DNA of 64,000 nt. Origin: Mimachlamys varia. Lineage: Eukaryota; Mollusca; Bivalvia; Pectinida; Pectinidae. Shown in pieces: positions 1 through 11,969 of this stretch. Below the pieces are notes generated by a model, which searched no databases, had not been told where the DNA came from, and saw nothing but the letters and a program-made list of their open reading frames with translations. The stretch covers positions 8,737,282 through 8,801,281 of the forward strand of contig OX392536.1 of the NCBI GenBank assembly GCA_947623455.1, given 5' to 3'. The position numbers and the translations under genes are program-made. Position 1 is the stretch's first letter, and the number at the start of each line of letters is the position of its first letter.

Positions 1-965
1 ATGTGGTTCCAAAGGTACTTCCTGTTCGGAATTTCCGTCTGGCACTAAACTTTGCTCGACAATGACTACTATGTCCTTGATGACAGGGTTACCATTTGAC
101 AACCTGGGACGACGACGGTTGCGGCGATATTTCCTTACATCGTCTGTGATGACGGCATATTCCTATCAGTTCCATTTCCTGCATCAAGTTCTTTACTATC
201 AGTGTGGTGACACAGTTTCTTCAGCACAACAAATATTTAGTTTTGTTGCTTGAGGCATTCTTGGGATTTACAACCTCAATTTCACACTTTCTGAGTGGGG
301 TTACCGTAGTTCTGTTGAACATTTTGAGAATGCTCGAAGTCGGTTTTAGCTCAACCCTATCTAGAAGTAGTTCCTTCGAGATGATCCACTGTCGAGTTGG
401 ACTAGTGTTTGTTTTCCTCCTATGTCAAGTGTAGCGAGCAGTTCTTGAGATGACTGGATGGTTATACTTATCACTGTAAGTATATACAGTTCGAAATAGT
501 TTTCCTCATTCCTACAGTCGTCTGACACATGGTTTTAACTTTACCGATTGATTCGTTGATTTGCTGCTGTTTCTATTGTTTCTTTGTTCATCACATTTTA
601 TTTCAGTTATTTGGATAGTTATACTTACGACAGTTCTGTCCAAAGGTAATCCAACACAAGACTTAAATGATTGCTGTCGTTTCCGAGGTGAAGGCCTGGG
701 TTCTTGTTCTACAGAAATCCTCTGCTTTATCAAGCATAAGATCGTCTGCTCTCAGTGAGTATCTCGGATTCCACAAATGATCTTGTCACGAACGAGCGAG
801 TCTGTAAATTCACCTAAATTACACGATTTAGACGGCGTATTGAACCTATCAATGGATTCTTCTCCCTTCGACTTTTAGACAAAGGTTGGCAAGCTCGCTA
901 ATTTTGTAACGGGAGAAAGAGAAAATATAGCGACTAGACCGAGACGAACACTGAACTACCCGGTA
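1..965 (-). pseudogene. Ty3/Gypsy retrotransposon remnant, copy A
   Basis: Read on the minus strand, this is a decayed gag-pol fragment. From high to low coordinates it shows a capsid end (a stretch like SLVRDKIICGI, typical of Ty3/Gypsy gag), a basic region ahead of the protease, a retropepsin-like Leu-Asp-Ser-Gly site near 390, and the Pol linker after the protease. Near position 110 it jumps to the Arg-rich integrase C-terminus, so reverse transcriptase, RNase H and most of integrase are missing. Frames are interrupted by stops and shifts, so no protein is made. Copy A is cut by the window edge and differs from copies B-D in its first 80 bases. The family call rests on motif order; a profile search would settle the clade. 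Confidence 0.7.
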
Positions 966-1676
966 ACTGATGACCGATCCAGTCCAGTTCCACTATTCTA
1001 TATTGTATATGTTATGTTTTCATTCAATTATGCATAGCGTATGATTTTTTGTATCCGTCCTGTATTGTCAATGCAAGTGATTTTCGTCGATTATTATTGA
1101 AAATCGATCGGTTTGTCCTTTCCGATTCCGATTATCGATTGCAAAATTATCCATATAATCGGATATTTATTTAGATCAAAATTTCAAATAGTTTTGATGT
1201 AAAAATGTTTTTATAGTATGTATTTTTTAACGTATGATTGATAAAACTATGTAAGAAATGCTTGAAATCCTTATATTTTAAAAGAAGGAATCAGCTTTAT
1301 ATACAGCAACATTGTCTATGTTATGTTAGTGTTCTCTCCTTATTTGGGTATTTAGTCTCTAACAAATTCAGAACCGGTTATGCAATCGTGATAGATCGGT
1401 TTACTACTTCCGATTTCAAACAAATTATCGATTATTGATCACTAGTCTATGTTTTATGTATGTTTATGTAAAAAGGTAATATTATACGGTTACAAAAAAT
1501 AGCCATAAGAGGTAGTAACAAAACATAGGATTTACCTCCCTTGCATTATGTTGAATTAATTGAGGAAATACGCTCACGTACGGTGAAAAAAGGAAGAACA
1601 TACTTAAACTTCACACACATACATCGCTATATATAAGGCGAGTCCATGTCTAAATATTTATATGTCCTGGATGAGA
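966..1676 (-). repeat. Module M, copy 1 (possible LTR)
   Basis: A ~0.65-0.7 kb non-coding module that separates successive Gypsy remnants and also occurs alone at 6361 and 26265. It contains two ~40-bp related direct motifs starting GATCGGTTT (about 1107 and 1394), each ending near ATCGATT. It ends in a CGCTATATATAAGGCGAG-type sequence. Its position on both sides of gag/integrase remnants and its solo copies suggest an LTR, but clean TG...CA ends, a primer binding site and a polypurine tract were not found, so this is inference. Confidence 0.5.
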
Positions 1677-2776
1677 GGGTTACTATTTGACAACCTCAGA
1701 CGACGACGGCGCGGCGATATTTCCTTCCATCGTCTGTGATTACGACATATGACCTTGTGTTGACTTCCATTCTCCACTCCGTTTGTCTCTCCTGCGGTGC
1801 ATTTCGTCTATCAAGTTCAGTTTCGAGCCTTTCGTGGTGCATGTACCACATGTGGTACTGTTAGATCCACTGACAAGTGTTATTTCCCTTTGAGCTTTCC
1901 AATCCGAATGACTTGTAGTAATCTCATTATATGTCAGAATACGTTTGAATATTCTTCAGAGACATAATATTTTCATGTTGAACCTTGATCAGTTCCATTT
2001 CCGGCATCAAGTTCTTTACTATCAGTGTGGTGACACAGTTTCTTCAGCACAACAAATAATTAGTTTTGTAGCTTGAGGCATTCTTGGGATTTACAAACTC
2101 AATTTCACACTTTCTGAGTGGGGTTACCGTAGTTCTGTTGAACATTTTGAGAATGCTCGAAGTCGGTTTTAGCTCAATCCTATCTAGAAGTAGTTCCTTC
2201 GAGATGATCCACTGTCGAGTTGGAATAGTGTTTGTTTTCCTCCTATGTCAAGTGTAGCGAGTAGTACTTGAGATGACTGGATTGTGTATACTTTCCAGTG
2301 TAAGTATATACAGTTCGAAATAGTTTTCCTCGTTCCTACAGTCGTCTGACAGGTAGTTTACCTTCGGTTTTAACTTTACCGCTTGATTGATTGACTTACT
2401 GCTGTTTCAATTGTTTCTTTGTTCATCACATTTTATTTCAGTTATTTGGATAGTTATACTAACGACAGTTCTATCCAAAGGCAATCCACCACAAAACTAG
2501 AATGATTGCTGTCGTTTCCAATGTGAAGGCCTGGGTTCTTGTTCTACAGAAAGCCTCTCCTTTATCAAGCATAAGATCGTCTGCTCTCAGTGAGTATCTC
2601 GGATTCCACAAATGATCTTGTCACGAACGAGCGAGTCTGTAAGTTCACCTAAATTACACGATTTAGACGGCGTATTGATGTCGGTCATAAACCTATCAAT
2701 GGATTCTTCTCCCCTTGACTTTTAGACAAGGGTTGGCAAGCTCGCCAATTTTGTAACGGGAGAAAGAGAAAATATT
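1677..2776 (-). pseudogene. Ty3/Gypsy retrotransposon remnant, copy B
   Basis: Same order as copy A on the minus strand: gag capsid end, basic region, Leu-Asp-Ser-Gly protease core, post-protease linker, internal deletion, integrase C-terminus (Arg-Arg-Asn/Asp-Arg-Arg-Arg type, near 1700). It is longest at the gag end, reaching the Asp-Arg-Phe motif near 2690. It is riddled with substitutions and lacks the tRNA-like stretch seen in copy C, joining straight to module M near 2776. Non-functional. Confidence 0.7.
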
Positions 2777-3428
2777 CCATTCAATTATGAATAGCGTATG
2801 ATTTTTTGTATCCGTCCTGTATTGTCAATGCAAGTGATTGTCGATTATAATTGAAAATCGATCGGTTTGTCCTTTCCGATTCCGATTATCGATTGCAAAA
2901 TTATCCATATAATCGGATATTTATTTAGATCAAAATTTCAAATAGTTTTGATGTAAAAATGTTTTTATAGTATGTATTTTTTAACGTATGATTGATAAAA
3001 CTATGTAAGAATTGCTTGAAATCCTTATATTTTAAAAGAAGGAATCTACTTTATATACAGCAACATTGTCTATGTTATGGTAGTGTTCTCTCCTTATTTG
3101 GGTATTTAGTCTCTAAAAAATTCAGAACCGGTTATGCAATCGTGATAGATCGGTTTACTACTTCCGATTTCAAACAAATTATCGATTATTGATCACTAGT
3201 CTATGTTTTATGTATGATCATGTAAAAAGGTAATATTGTACGGTTACAAAAATAGCCATAAGAGGTAGTAACAAAACATAGGATTTACCTCCCTTGCATT
3301 ATGTTGAATTAATTGAGGAAATACGCTCACGTACGGTGAAAACAGGAAGTACATACTTAAACTTCACACACATACATCGCTATATATAAGGCGAGTCCAT
3401 GTCTAAATATTTATATGTCATGGATGAG
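2777..3428 (-). repeat. Module M, copy 2 (possible LTR)
   Basis: Near-identical to M copy 1 at a spacing of about 1754 bases, sharing the paired GATCGGTTT motifs and the ATATATAAGGCGAG end. It lies between Gypsy remnants B and C, which makes the first 5 kb a head-to-tail array (remnant-M-remnant-M-remnant-M). Confidence 0.55.
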
Positions 3429-4250
3429 AGGGTTACTATTTGACAACCTCAGACGACGACGGTTGCGGCGATATGTTGACTTCCATTCTCCACTCCGTTC
3501 GTCTCTCCTGCGGTGCAATTCGTCTATTAAGTTCAGTTTTGAGCCTTTCGTGGTGCATGTCCACAGGTGGTACTGTTAGATCTACTACCAAGTGTTATTT
3601 CTCTTTGAATTTTCCAATCCGAATGACTTGTAGTAATCTCATTATATGTCAGAGAAGATGTTTGAATATCCTTCAGAGACATAATATTTTCATGTTGTAC
3701 CTTGATCAGTTCCATTTCCGGCATCAAGTTCTTTCCTATCAGTGTGGTGACACAGTTTCTTCAGCACAACTAAATTAGTTTTGTAGCTTGAGGCATTCTT
3801 GGGATTTACAAACTCAATTTCACACTTTCTGAGTGGGGTTACCGTAGTTCTGTTGAACATTTTGAGAATGCTCGAAGTCGGTTTTAGCTCAACCCTATCT
3901 AGAAGTAGTTCCTTCGAGATGATCCACTGTCGAGTTGGACTAGTGTTTGTTTTCCTCCTATGTCAAGTGAAGCGAGTAGTTATTGAGATGACTGGATTGT
4001 GTATACTTTCCACTGTAAGTATATACAGTTCGAAACAGTTTTCCTCGTTCCTACAGTCGTCTGAAACAAAGTTTACCTTCGGTTTTAACTTTACCGCTTG
4101 ATTCGTTGATTTGCTGCTGTTTCTATTGTTTCTTTGTTCATCACATCTTATTCAAGTTATTTGGATAGTTATACTACGACAGTTCTGTCCAAAGGTTATC
4201 CACCACAAGACTTAAATGATTGCTGTCGCTAATTTTGTAACGGGAGAAAG
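3429..4250 (-). pseudogene. Ty3/Gypsy retrotransposon remnant, copy C
   Basis: Minus-strand remnant with the protease core (about 3900-3950), post-protease linker and integrase C-terminal end. It carries two deletions of its own: about 40 bases after the integrase-end motif near 3474, and most of the gag capsid end, so sequence near 4229 jumps directly to the CCCGTTACAAAAT boundary seen in the other copies. It marks the left limit of the first 19.7 kb duplicated segment; copy D is its counterpart. Confidence 0.65.
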
Positions 4251-4253
4251 AGA

Positions 4254-4331
4254 AAATATAGCGACCAGACTCAAACTCAGGACCTTCCCATCTCTAGACG
4301 AACACTCTACCACTGAACTACCCGGTAACTG
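4254..4331 (-). repeat. tRNA-like head of a SINE (minus strand)
   Basis: On the minus strand this reads as a tRNA-like unit: an A-box-like TAGTTCAGTGGTAGAGTG, an anticodon-arm-like middle, and a degenerate B box (GAGTTTGAGTCTGG in place of GGTTCGANTCC). A tail rich in TTTCTCTTTCTCCC follows. Copies A and D keep only the ends of this stretch after an internal deletion and copy B has lost it. Not a functional tRNA, since the B box and acceptor pairing are degraded. Confidence 0.55.
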
Positions 4332-4960
4332 ATGATAGATCAAGTTCAGTTCCACTAATCTATAATGTATTTGTTATTTTTTCATTCAAGTATGCATAGC
4401 GCGTGAGTTTTTGTATCCGTCATGTATTGTCAATGCAAGTGATGGTAGATTATAATTGAAAATCGATCGGTTTGTCCTTTCCGATTTCGATTATTTAGAT
4501 CAAACTTTTAAATAAATGTTTTGATAGTATGTATTTTTTTAACGTATGATTGATGAAACTGTGTAAAAAATGCTTGAAATCCTTATATTTTAAAAGAACG
4601 AATCTACTTTATATACAGCAGCATTGTCTATGTTATAGTAGTGTTCTCTCCTTATTTGGGTATTAAGTCTCTTAAACATTCAGAACCGGTTATGCAATCG
4701 TCATAGATCGGTTTGCTACTTCCGATTTCAAACAAACTATCGATTATTGATCACTAGTCTATGTTCTATGTATGTTCATGTAAAAAGGTAATATTATACG
4801 GTTACAAAAAAATAGCCATAAGAGGTAGTAACAAAACATAAGATTTACCTCCCTTCCATTATGTTGAATTAATTGAGGAAATACGCTCACGTACGGTGAA
4901 AACAGGAAGTTTATACTTAAACTTCACACACATACATCGCTTTATATAAGGCTAGTCCAT
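4332..4960 (-). repeat. Module M, copy 3
   Basis: Third M module, a little shorter than copies 1 and 2: it lacks the stretch between the first ATCGATT-type motif and the TTTAGATCAAA block. It ends in the TATATAAGGC motif that leads directly into the minisatellite. Confidence 0.5.
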
Positions 4961-5200
4961 GTAGCTGATATATAAACAAATGTACCCAGACAAAAATGTG
5001 TATCGCTGTAAGAATGCGTTCACATGCAGCTAAGATGTAAACAAATGGACACATATATCAGTATATAAAATGTGTGTACATGTAGCTGACATGTAAACAA
5101 ATGCACACATATATCAGTATATAAAATGTTTGTACATGCAGCTGACATATAAACAAATGCACACATATACACCAGTATATAAAAGGTGTGTACACCTGTT
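4961..5200 (+). repeat. 56-bp minisatellite (~4 units)
   Basis: Imperfect direct repeats of a unit containing GTAAACAAATGCACACATAT, CAGTATATAAAATG and CATGCAGCTGACAT. Unit starts at 5035, 5091 and 5147 are exactly 56 bases apart; a first diverged unit starts near 4970. The unit is an extension of the M-module terminus (GTAGCTGACATGTAAACAAA), which is also seen once next to the solo M copy near 6830. Confidence 0.8.
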
Positions 5201-6360
5201 TCTGGAAAGACAAACAAAATAAGGGTATGAAGATCGGTGTATCAGTGTTATTTTCATTAGGTAGCATTTGAAATATTATAGCAGTTTACATGGTTTCCAA
5301 TGAGTAATTAATGAATATCGACAGTTTCGTCTCTATTTTTATTTCGTCAAAAGCCTTAACACACGTTTATTTTGTTATTATTCATCATCAGGAAACCTTA
5401 ATAATTAAGAACTGAAAATCTAGAAAACTATTATATCTCTATGTATTGGGGAGTTCATCACTTATTACGGTATCATATTAAGGTGAATGTGTAACGTGCA
5501 TGGTGTCCTAACAACCCTGGGTCCGTCCTAAGGATATACTTTGGATGCGCTGTACGTATTACACATTATAATAACGGCGCACTAGCTTGGTCAACGCCGA
5601 TGAGATAATAAACTATTCTATAATGTAACAACAATATAAGTAGCAATACCTAGTTTAAATGTAAACTATGATTGGTAATTGACAAGGAAAATATAGAATA
5701 ATAAGACACATACAAATTTCAATAACGCAAACTAACTTGATCTATATTTTAATTAAGGCACATGAAGAGAAAATCAACCTGAATCAAAGCATCGTTACAA
5801 ATAATAGTTGATATGTACCTTCAATGATTTAGAAGAGCCTTATCTTCGCTGCCTATGCCACATGTTGTGATAAAACGAAAGGGTATGTATGCCCTGGCCT
5901 GTAATGGTAATTTAAGAAATTTATATTTTTTCTTTAACCATCGATAAGGATTAACCTTTGGTTTTGTTTAGTTTATAAGATTATAAATCCAATGGGTCAC
6001 GAGGTAAATTGCGTAAACGTATGTCTGTGAGTACAGAGCAGGGATTTGGATGTCAAATCGACTGCTGCACGTAAGAAATATAGATGAGGAAAATAGAGGG
6101 GTTACTATGAGGAAATGAAACCTTCAATGTATTATCGTTAACCGTTCCATTTTCATTTAAGAAACTCACATCGTTCATATATATGTAAAGAATAAAATTC
6201 ATGAAATCATTTGGTTTGACAAGAAAACAAAAAAGAGTTTTTACTGAAAAGGTTCAAAATGTGTTTCAATGGGAACGCTTACTGTCCAATGGCAATAGCA
6301 TCGACCAAAGGCCGAAGAATTTTGGAAATTCAATAAAGGAACTTGCAGCGGAAACCTAAA
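5201..6360. other. Unassigned sequence in duplication copy 1
   Basis: No exon, transposon end or RNA gene was recognised. It matches 25085-26264 with scattered differences. Open frames are short and not preserved beyond the general identity of the two copies. Confidence 0.6.
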
Positions 6361-6895
6361 TACAGTTTAAAATAGTTTTGATATAAAACAATGTGTTGAT
6401 AGTATGTATTTTTTAACGTATGATTGAGGAAACAGTGTAAAAAATGCTTGAAATCCTTACGTTTTAAAAGAATGCATCTACTTTATTTAGAGCAACATTG
6501 TCTATATTATGTTAGTGTTCTCTCCTTATTTGGGTATTTAGTATCTTTCAAATTCAGAACCGGTTATGCAATCGATTTGCTACTTCCCATTTCCAACAAA
6601 TTATTGATTATTGATCACAAGTCTATGTTTTGTGTTGTTCATGTAAAAAGGTAATATGGTACAGTTACAAAAACAATCCATGGTAGACAGTAACAAAAAT
6701 TGAGATTTACCTCCCTTGTATTGTGTTGATTTAATCGAGGAATCAAACTCGCACGGTGAAAGCAGGAAGTATATACTTAAACTCCACACACACACAAATA
6801 CATCGCTATATAGAAGGCTTGTACTTGTAGCTGACATGTAAACAAATGCACACATACATCGCTATGTATGAGGCGTGTACATATAGCTTACATCA
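6361..6895 (-). repeat. Solo M module
   Basis: About 0.5 kb related to the M modules (AACGTATGATTGAGGAAAC, TTCTCTCCTTATTTGGG, TTCAGAACCGGTTATGCAAT in the same order) but with no Gypsy remnant on either side. It lacks the first GATCGGTTT motif and is more diverged than copies 1-3. It ends with one minisatellite-like unit (about 6830-6890). Counterpart at 26265-26790. Confidence 0.55.
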
Positions 6896-8175
6896 TTTTA
6901 TCCGTGTTATCAAACGATTTCTCGGAACAGTTTACTGTTTAATCCTTTTATTTATATTTATTGAATTTATATTTGTATGATACATTTTTTCTGAAAATCT
7001 CTTATAAATGGAACAGCCAACAGCAAGTTTCGGCCTGTCGTCTCTAACTTAATGATTATGACGTCACAATCGCAGGCGTCATAATAACCACTCCGGATTT
7101 ATGGTCTCATAATACGTACGGAACTGGCAACTTTAGTTTTACAGTGGTTTACAGTGTTGCAATAACAGTTCTAATGTTAACCAATTGCCTACACTGAAAG
7201 AAAAGCGGGACACAGTGGCAGCCGTTCAATTTTTATATGTTCTTAAAGACACTCAAGGACTTGTATACAGTTGTACCACAGCTTTGTACAGTTTTTACTT
7301 CTTGCATATTGTGTGTGATAGGTCTCGAAAATTTATTTTATAACTTTATATTTACATTTTCTCTGCTACCAACTATATGCACATACCAGAAGAAATGTTT
7401 TTCATAAAAGTATGAAAGCAATGGTTAACGAGACGTAGCACGTGGTTTACTTATGACGTCATAAATCAATCATGTTCAATGACAGTCTTGTCCTGCCACT
7501 TCGAAAAAACTGGAGAACGCCCCTGCATCAAAAACTCAAATGACTTATTATTTTCATTGGCGTTAATTGTATTTAATTTCTTATTAAGAATTGAATGTAT
7601 ATTTTGTTGCTTGCATCGGCTGATGAAGTCAGGTGAAGTCAACTTCGCGCAAATGAAGTGAACTGCCAAGCAGTTCATGTACCATTCGCGGAACAGCCAA
7701 TAACATTCATCACTAGGCAACAGAAAAAATGAAGTCCAGAGACAAGATTTCTATTTTTTATTTTTTTTGTATGTGCTTTCATCATACGTCTTTAACTTTG
7801 CAATACGAATTGATTGAAATACCTTTCCAGTATAAAATGAATTACGATTTTTTTAGAGCGGTTTGCATCGCGCAGCAGAAAAAAATAACGCTGTCGTGAT
7901 TTGGTCACAGTTGAAGCTAGTCAAATATAGATGTCGAAGTCGTATTTCGGTTAGGTCTAAGCATACTGAAAACGTCTCATTAACAGTGGATGTAGGCACA
8001 CAAAGTAGCTTGTTGACGAAAGTGTGATAAATTATATTGGTGACACGTTATCAACGGGATTAGTGATTTGACGATTTTAATATATGACATAAGAAACAAA
8101 CATAAACGAACCTGCTTGCTTTTAATGTAGGCACATGGTACCGTTAAGCATTGACAAGGTCACAGGTGCCTGATA
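6896..8175. other. Unassigned sequence with two CRE-like palindromes
   Basis: No gene recognised. Two perfect TGACGTCA palindromes (7059-7066 and 7454-7461) are the core of CREB/ATF sites and are kept in the sister copy (26958-26965, 27347-27354). No start site or TATA element is convincingly placed near them. The open frames around 7470-7720 are on opposite strands of the same sequence and look fortuitous. Confidence 0.4.
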
Positions 8176-8226
8176 CATCTAGTTTTGGACCAAAACTGAG
8201 GTTTTTAGAGCATTTTTACACTTCTG

Positions 8227-10362
8227 CCAGGGTATAGTTTCACTAAGCATCGTAACTTACGAACGTTCGTAACTTTTGCGTAAGTCAGATTAACGAATTA
8301 CAAAGCGTTTCACAAAAACTTCGTAACTTACGAACGTTCGTAAGTTACCCAAAAACCTTGCGTAACTCTACGCCATCTTCACCCCGTCGTAAGTTACGAT
8401 AGAAAATGGCGTCGTATCGTCTACTCACGCTTCGATTGGGTTTTATTTTCTTTAATGTGGCTAACAATCTCAGTGAGGGAGAATCTTGTTGACAATGAAG
8501 TGGGGAAGTCCTGAACTAAGCATGTGGGGTACAGAAATAAAGCTCATCTCTGCAAAAGTCGGTAGGTCATGACAGACATTTTTTTTTTGGATGCTTTATG
8601 TAATAGCAAAACCGGAATCCGGGTTTATTTTTCAGGAAAAAATCCTTATTTTTTTCATTGATAATTGATTTAAATCTGTTTAAAGAAAAACACAACTATA
8701 TGTGATATACAAGATAAGATAGCTCGTTTGCTCAAGATTGTCGACTAGAGCCATATTGTATTTATCGGGTTTGCAGAATAGAATAGAACAGTATTAATTT
8801 TGAAGTTGAATTGGATTTTTCTCATATTATCAATTAAATCCATCACCTACATATGTATCTATTGTTGCACCCTTACCTCGGGGCTGGGCACATTTACGTT
8901 TACGGGACGAATATTTTGTTTTTGGAAAGTACCATCTTCTATTCCCGTTGGTAGGGAAAGACGGTCAAGATAGAATTATTCCTGCGTAGTTCTGTACAGT
9001 TGTGTACATTTCAATGTTGATGTACCTGGTAATCATTGATAACAATGGTCCAATGGCGTCCACAGTTTGTTACAGCTAGTTTTGGACCTAAACTAAGGTA
9101 TTTAGAATGATTTTACCCTATTTATAGGATTGAGCTGAACCCCTCAAAATTGTAAAAATTACTCTATGTAGTCCATCAAACATGTCTAGGGGAGTAACCC
9201 TATAGTTTAGATCCAAAACTAGATGTAGCACGAATTCAGACCCCTACATATGGACTTGAACAAAGCAACAGTGCGCGATTGTAGATGTACATTTCCAGAA
9301 GGAACAAAGGTTAAGCCGCATGTGTTAAGTTTGCACAGTTTTCAGTATGAAATAAAGCCTACATTCGTTATACAAAATTGGCGATCTAGTTGACTTTCCT
9401 ACGTTAAAAAACCAGCACATACAGTTTACTAGTACTTGGTATTAACCTCATACATATGAACGCCCTGTACCAGTACTGTATAATAATCTAGTTCTGAAAA
9501 TTTCAAATTGTCTGGCCATCAATCAGCTAGGAAAGCTTATTAACCACAAAATGTGTGTTCAGCATTCATATAAAAAAATAATTTTACACATTTGGGGGGT
9601 TAAGACAAATCGAAAATTGATCTTGACCCCCTAAATGTGTTAAATTACTCTAAACATCCTATTTTAGGTCAAAACTAGCTGTGACAAAGTCTCAGGTCCC
9701 TGTGATTACAATAAGGGTCTCGAGGATGTCGAACTCCAAGAAGTAACATCGCTGCACTAAAAAACGACCAAGGAAACTGGCATACAATGTAATGAAATAT
9801 TTTTTATGTATACAACTTTCAAATAAACCAACTATATCTACATTAGCTTTATCGGTAGCTGATTATCGCTACATGGACAAATTAAAGAATAACTACCAAA
9901 ACAAATCTATGCTGATTTTGATATCGTATTCACCCCCCCCCCGGAGTCCCTTTCTAAGAATAATGTTGGTTTAATCAAGAGCCTACGTAACCCTTATAGG
10001 CCCTAGTAGTATTTTGTGTTCTATTTTATTGAAACGTGTGCCCAAAATTGTTTCATTTGCATTTATTGAAAAAATATCAGTCTCCACCGCTGAAACAAAT
10101 GGGTCGCCTGGGTCTCGTTGTGTCCATTGTAAACAGTGTTGTTTGCTTTTACTTACATGTTAGAGAGCACTAGGTAAGTTTACATTTTCAGCGGAAACGC
10201 ACATAGATGGGAACGAGGATTACTACTTCCGTTCGTAAGTTACGAAAAAGTTACGAAGACCTTTGTGAAACGGACTTACGAAATTCGTAAGTTTTGCGTT
10301 ACTTTTTCGTAAATATTTACGAACGTTCGTAAGTTACGAAGCTTAGTGAAACGATACCCTGG
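8227..10362. mobile_element. Non-autonomous TIR DNA transposon (2.1 kb)
   Basis: The left end CCAGGGTATAGTTTCACTAA matches the reverse complement of the right end (CCAGGGTATCGTTTCACTAA) and the similarity runs for about 45 bases through CGTAACTTACGAACGTTCGTAA. Both ends continue into further GTAAGTTACGAA-type subterminal repeats over about 140 bases. No transposase frame is present, so it would need one supplied in trans. A target-site duplication was not visible. Superfamily unknown. The copy at 28119-30121 is about 130 bases shorter because of a deletion next to a poly-C run. Confidence 0.75.
9071..9228. mobile_element. 158-bp MITE inside the larger transposon
   Basis: Left GCTAGTTTTGGACCTAAACT and right end (reverse complement) CATCTAGTTTTGGATCTAAA form imperfect ~22-bp terminal inverted repeats. 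It belongs to the same family as the MITE that hosts the surrounding element. A third related half-element with the right end TAGGTCAAAACTAGCTG ends near 9685. Confidence 0.6.
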
Positions 10363-10456
10363 GGTTTAAAACAATTTCTGATAAAAAAAACACCATAACC
10401 TTAACTCCTTGGAAGTATAAAGTATCTAGACATCGTAGTTTAGGTCCAAAAGCTAC

Positions 10457-11969
10457 ACTGAAAGTGTAACAAATTCTCGGGCTCTTATGGACAAGCTAGA
10501 TTGTGTCCTACAGTAGTCTAGCAATCTTAACAGTTTCGTGAACAGGTTACATCTGTCGAATAATAGAATCTAACGTATGTAACTTCCTAAAGGAGAACGG
10601 ATTTCTTTTTAATTGTATTAGTATTGGACATGAAATAAAATCACGAAATCTGACTAACTGGCAGATGATCCAATTTGCATTTCGCACAATCATTGAGGGG
10701 ACTTATGAAGAAATTAGGACCAATATATCTTGAATAAATGCTTTCGGAAATTATGTCAGTATTTTGTCAGATCAAGTATAAAGTTATCTACGATATGATA
10801 CTGGCTACGATATGATACAAGTCATTGGTATGTCAATTAGTTGTTTTACATGTGTAGTACATCCGTACATTACTGTAAGCAACGTTAACGATACACTGTT
10901 TTAAACAGATGTATTACTTCGCCAGGAACGAAACAAACGTGTGCCCTACCCACGTCATCGGGAAATGAAGTGATCAGAGTTTACTAGTTTCATTGAGGCG
11001 GTGTGAAGTGAAAATGTAAATATTGTTGGTTAAATGACGACGCATATACAAACGCAGGTAATAAATTCATAATTGTGAAACATATAAATGAAATTAAGCA
11101 ATCGTTCTATAGTAAAAATGTAAATATATGGATTGAAAATACTTTTTTAACTTTCTTAGTGCCATTAAAAGTCCTCGGTTACATCCATATTTAGCTTGAA
11201 GCCTGATGAATGTAACATAGTTATTGTACATACTCATGTACATTACAATGTACTTATATTTAGCACATATCTCTTTTCGTAGTATAACATTATGAAGGGA
11301 TGAACTCGCATAATAGTATATACACGAGAGTACAAGATTAGGCCTACAACTCAATAACCGTTATGACTATAGATTTGCCAGTGCGTATATGAGAAAAGCA
11401 ACACAGGAAAATTCCACTTAGCAGGACGCAGGATTACATCCCCTCGGCTGAATCACATATGAGTCTGATTCATCTAGATTCATCTTTTTTGTAACATTAC
11501 AATGATATAACTTCATTATTTGACTGTAGCTAATGATTTCAACTGTTCAGGTATAAAATGTATAAAGCAAATTGCGTACAAATTAAACTTTAAAGTCATT
11601 TGGAAACATATATTGAGATATCTATCATACGTATACACAAGCAAACTGTTTTCATGTCAATTCAGGTCAAAATGTTTAAATCAAAGAGCAACAAAGTCAG
11701 TTCATGTCATGTTTTGTACCTGAAACTGACCGAAAATTGATCTGAAATTCAGGTCATTTTGATATGGGAAAAGGTCATACATCAGAGGCATGTCCTTTGA
11801 ATTTGAAAAATGAGTAAGATGATCCGCCATGAACAAAGTTGTTAGCGTCGTGTTGTTTGTTGCTGCGTTGCATAAGAACCCTAATGTATGCATGCTATAT
11901 ATTTTTCGACTGCTGATGGGGGATACGAATCGTCTTTCTACATATAAACATGTATGTACATTGTGTCAG
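10457..11969. other. Unassigned sequence
   Basis: No gene recognised. Frames of 60-86 codons appear on both strands (for example minus 11094-11354) and recur in the sister copy only at the general level of identity. Confidence 0.5.

Larger units (their letters stand above)
8176..10456. mobile_element. MITE interrupted by a larger transposon
   Basis: The left end reads CATCTAGTTTTGGACC and the right end, on the other strand, reads GTAGCTTTTGGACCTAAAC. These match as terminal inverted repeats of a short MITE. The pair is separated by the 2.1 kb CCAGGG element, so the MITE was the target of a later insertion. Related MITEs lie at 9071-9228 and about 18570-18735. Confidence 0.55.

Noticed and set aside
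1238..3192. Matching 66-codon plus-strand frames in module M
   Set aside because: They recur because the module is repeated; the solo copies break them, and no motif or splice context supports coding.
7466..7720. 84-codon minus frame and 60-codon plus frame over the same bases, in both copies
   Set aside because: Overlapping opposite frames kept only by the general identity of the duplicated segments; no start context or family.
8406..8492. 28-codon frame starting ATGGCGTCG with a hydrophobic stretch, inside the CCAGGG transposon
   Set aside because: Lies in the subterminal region of a non-autonomous element; no splice site or downstream partner.
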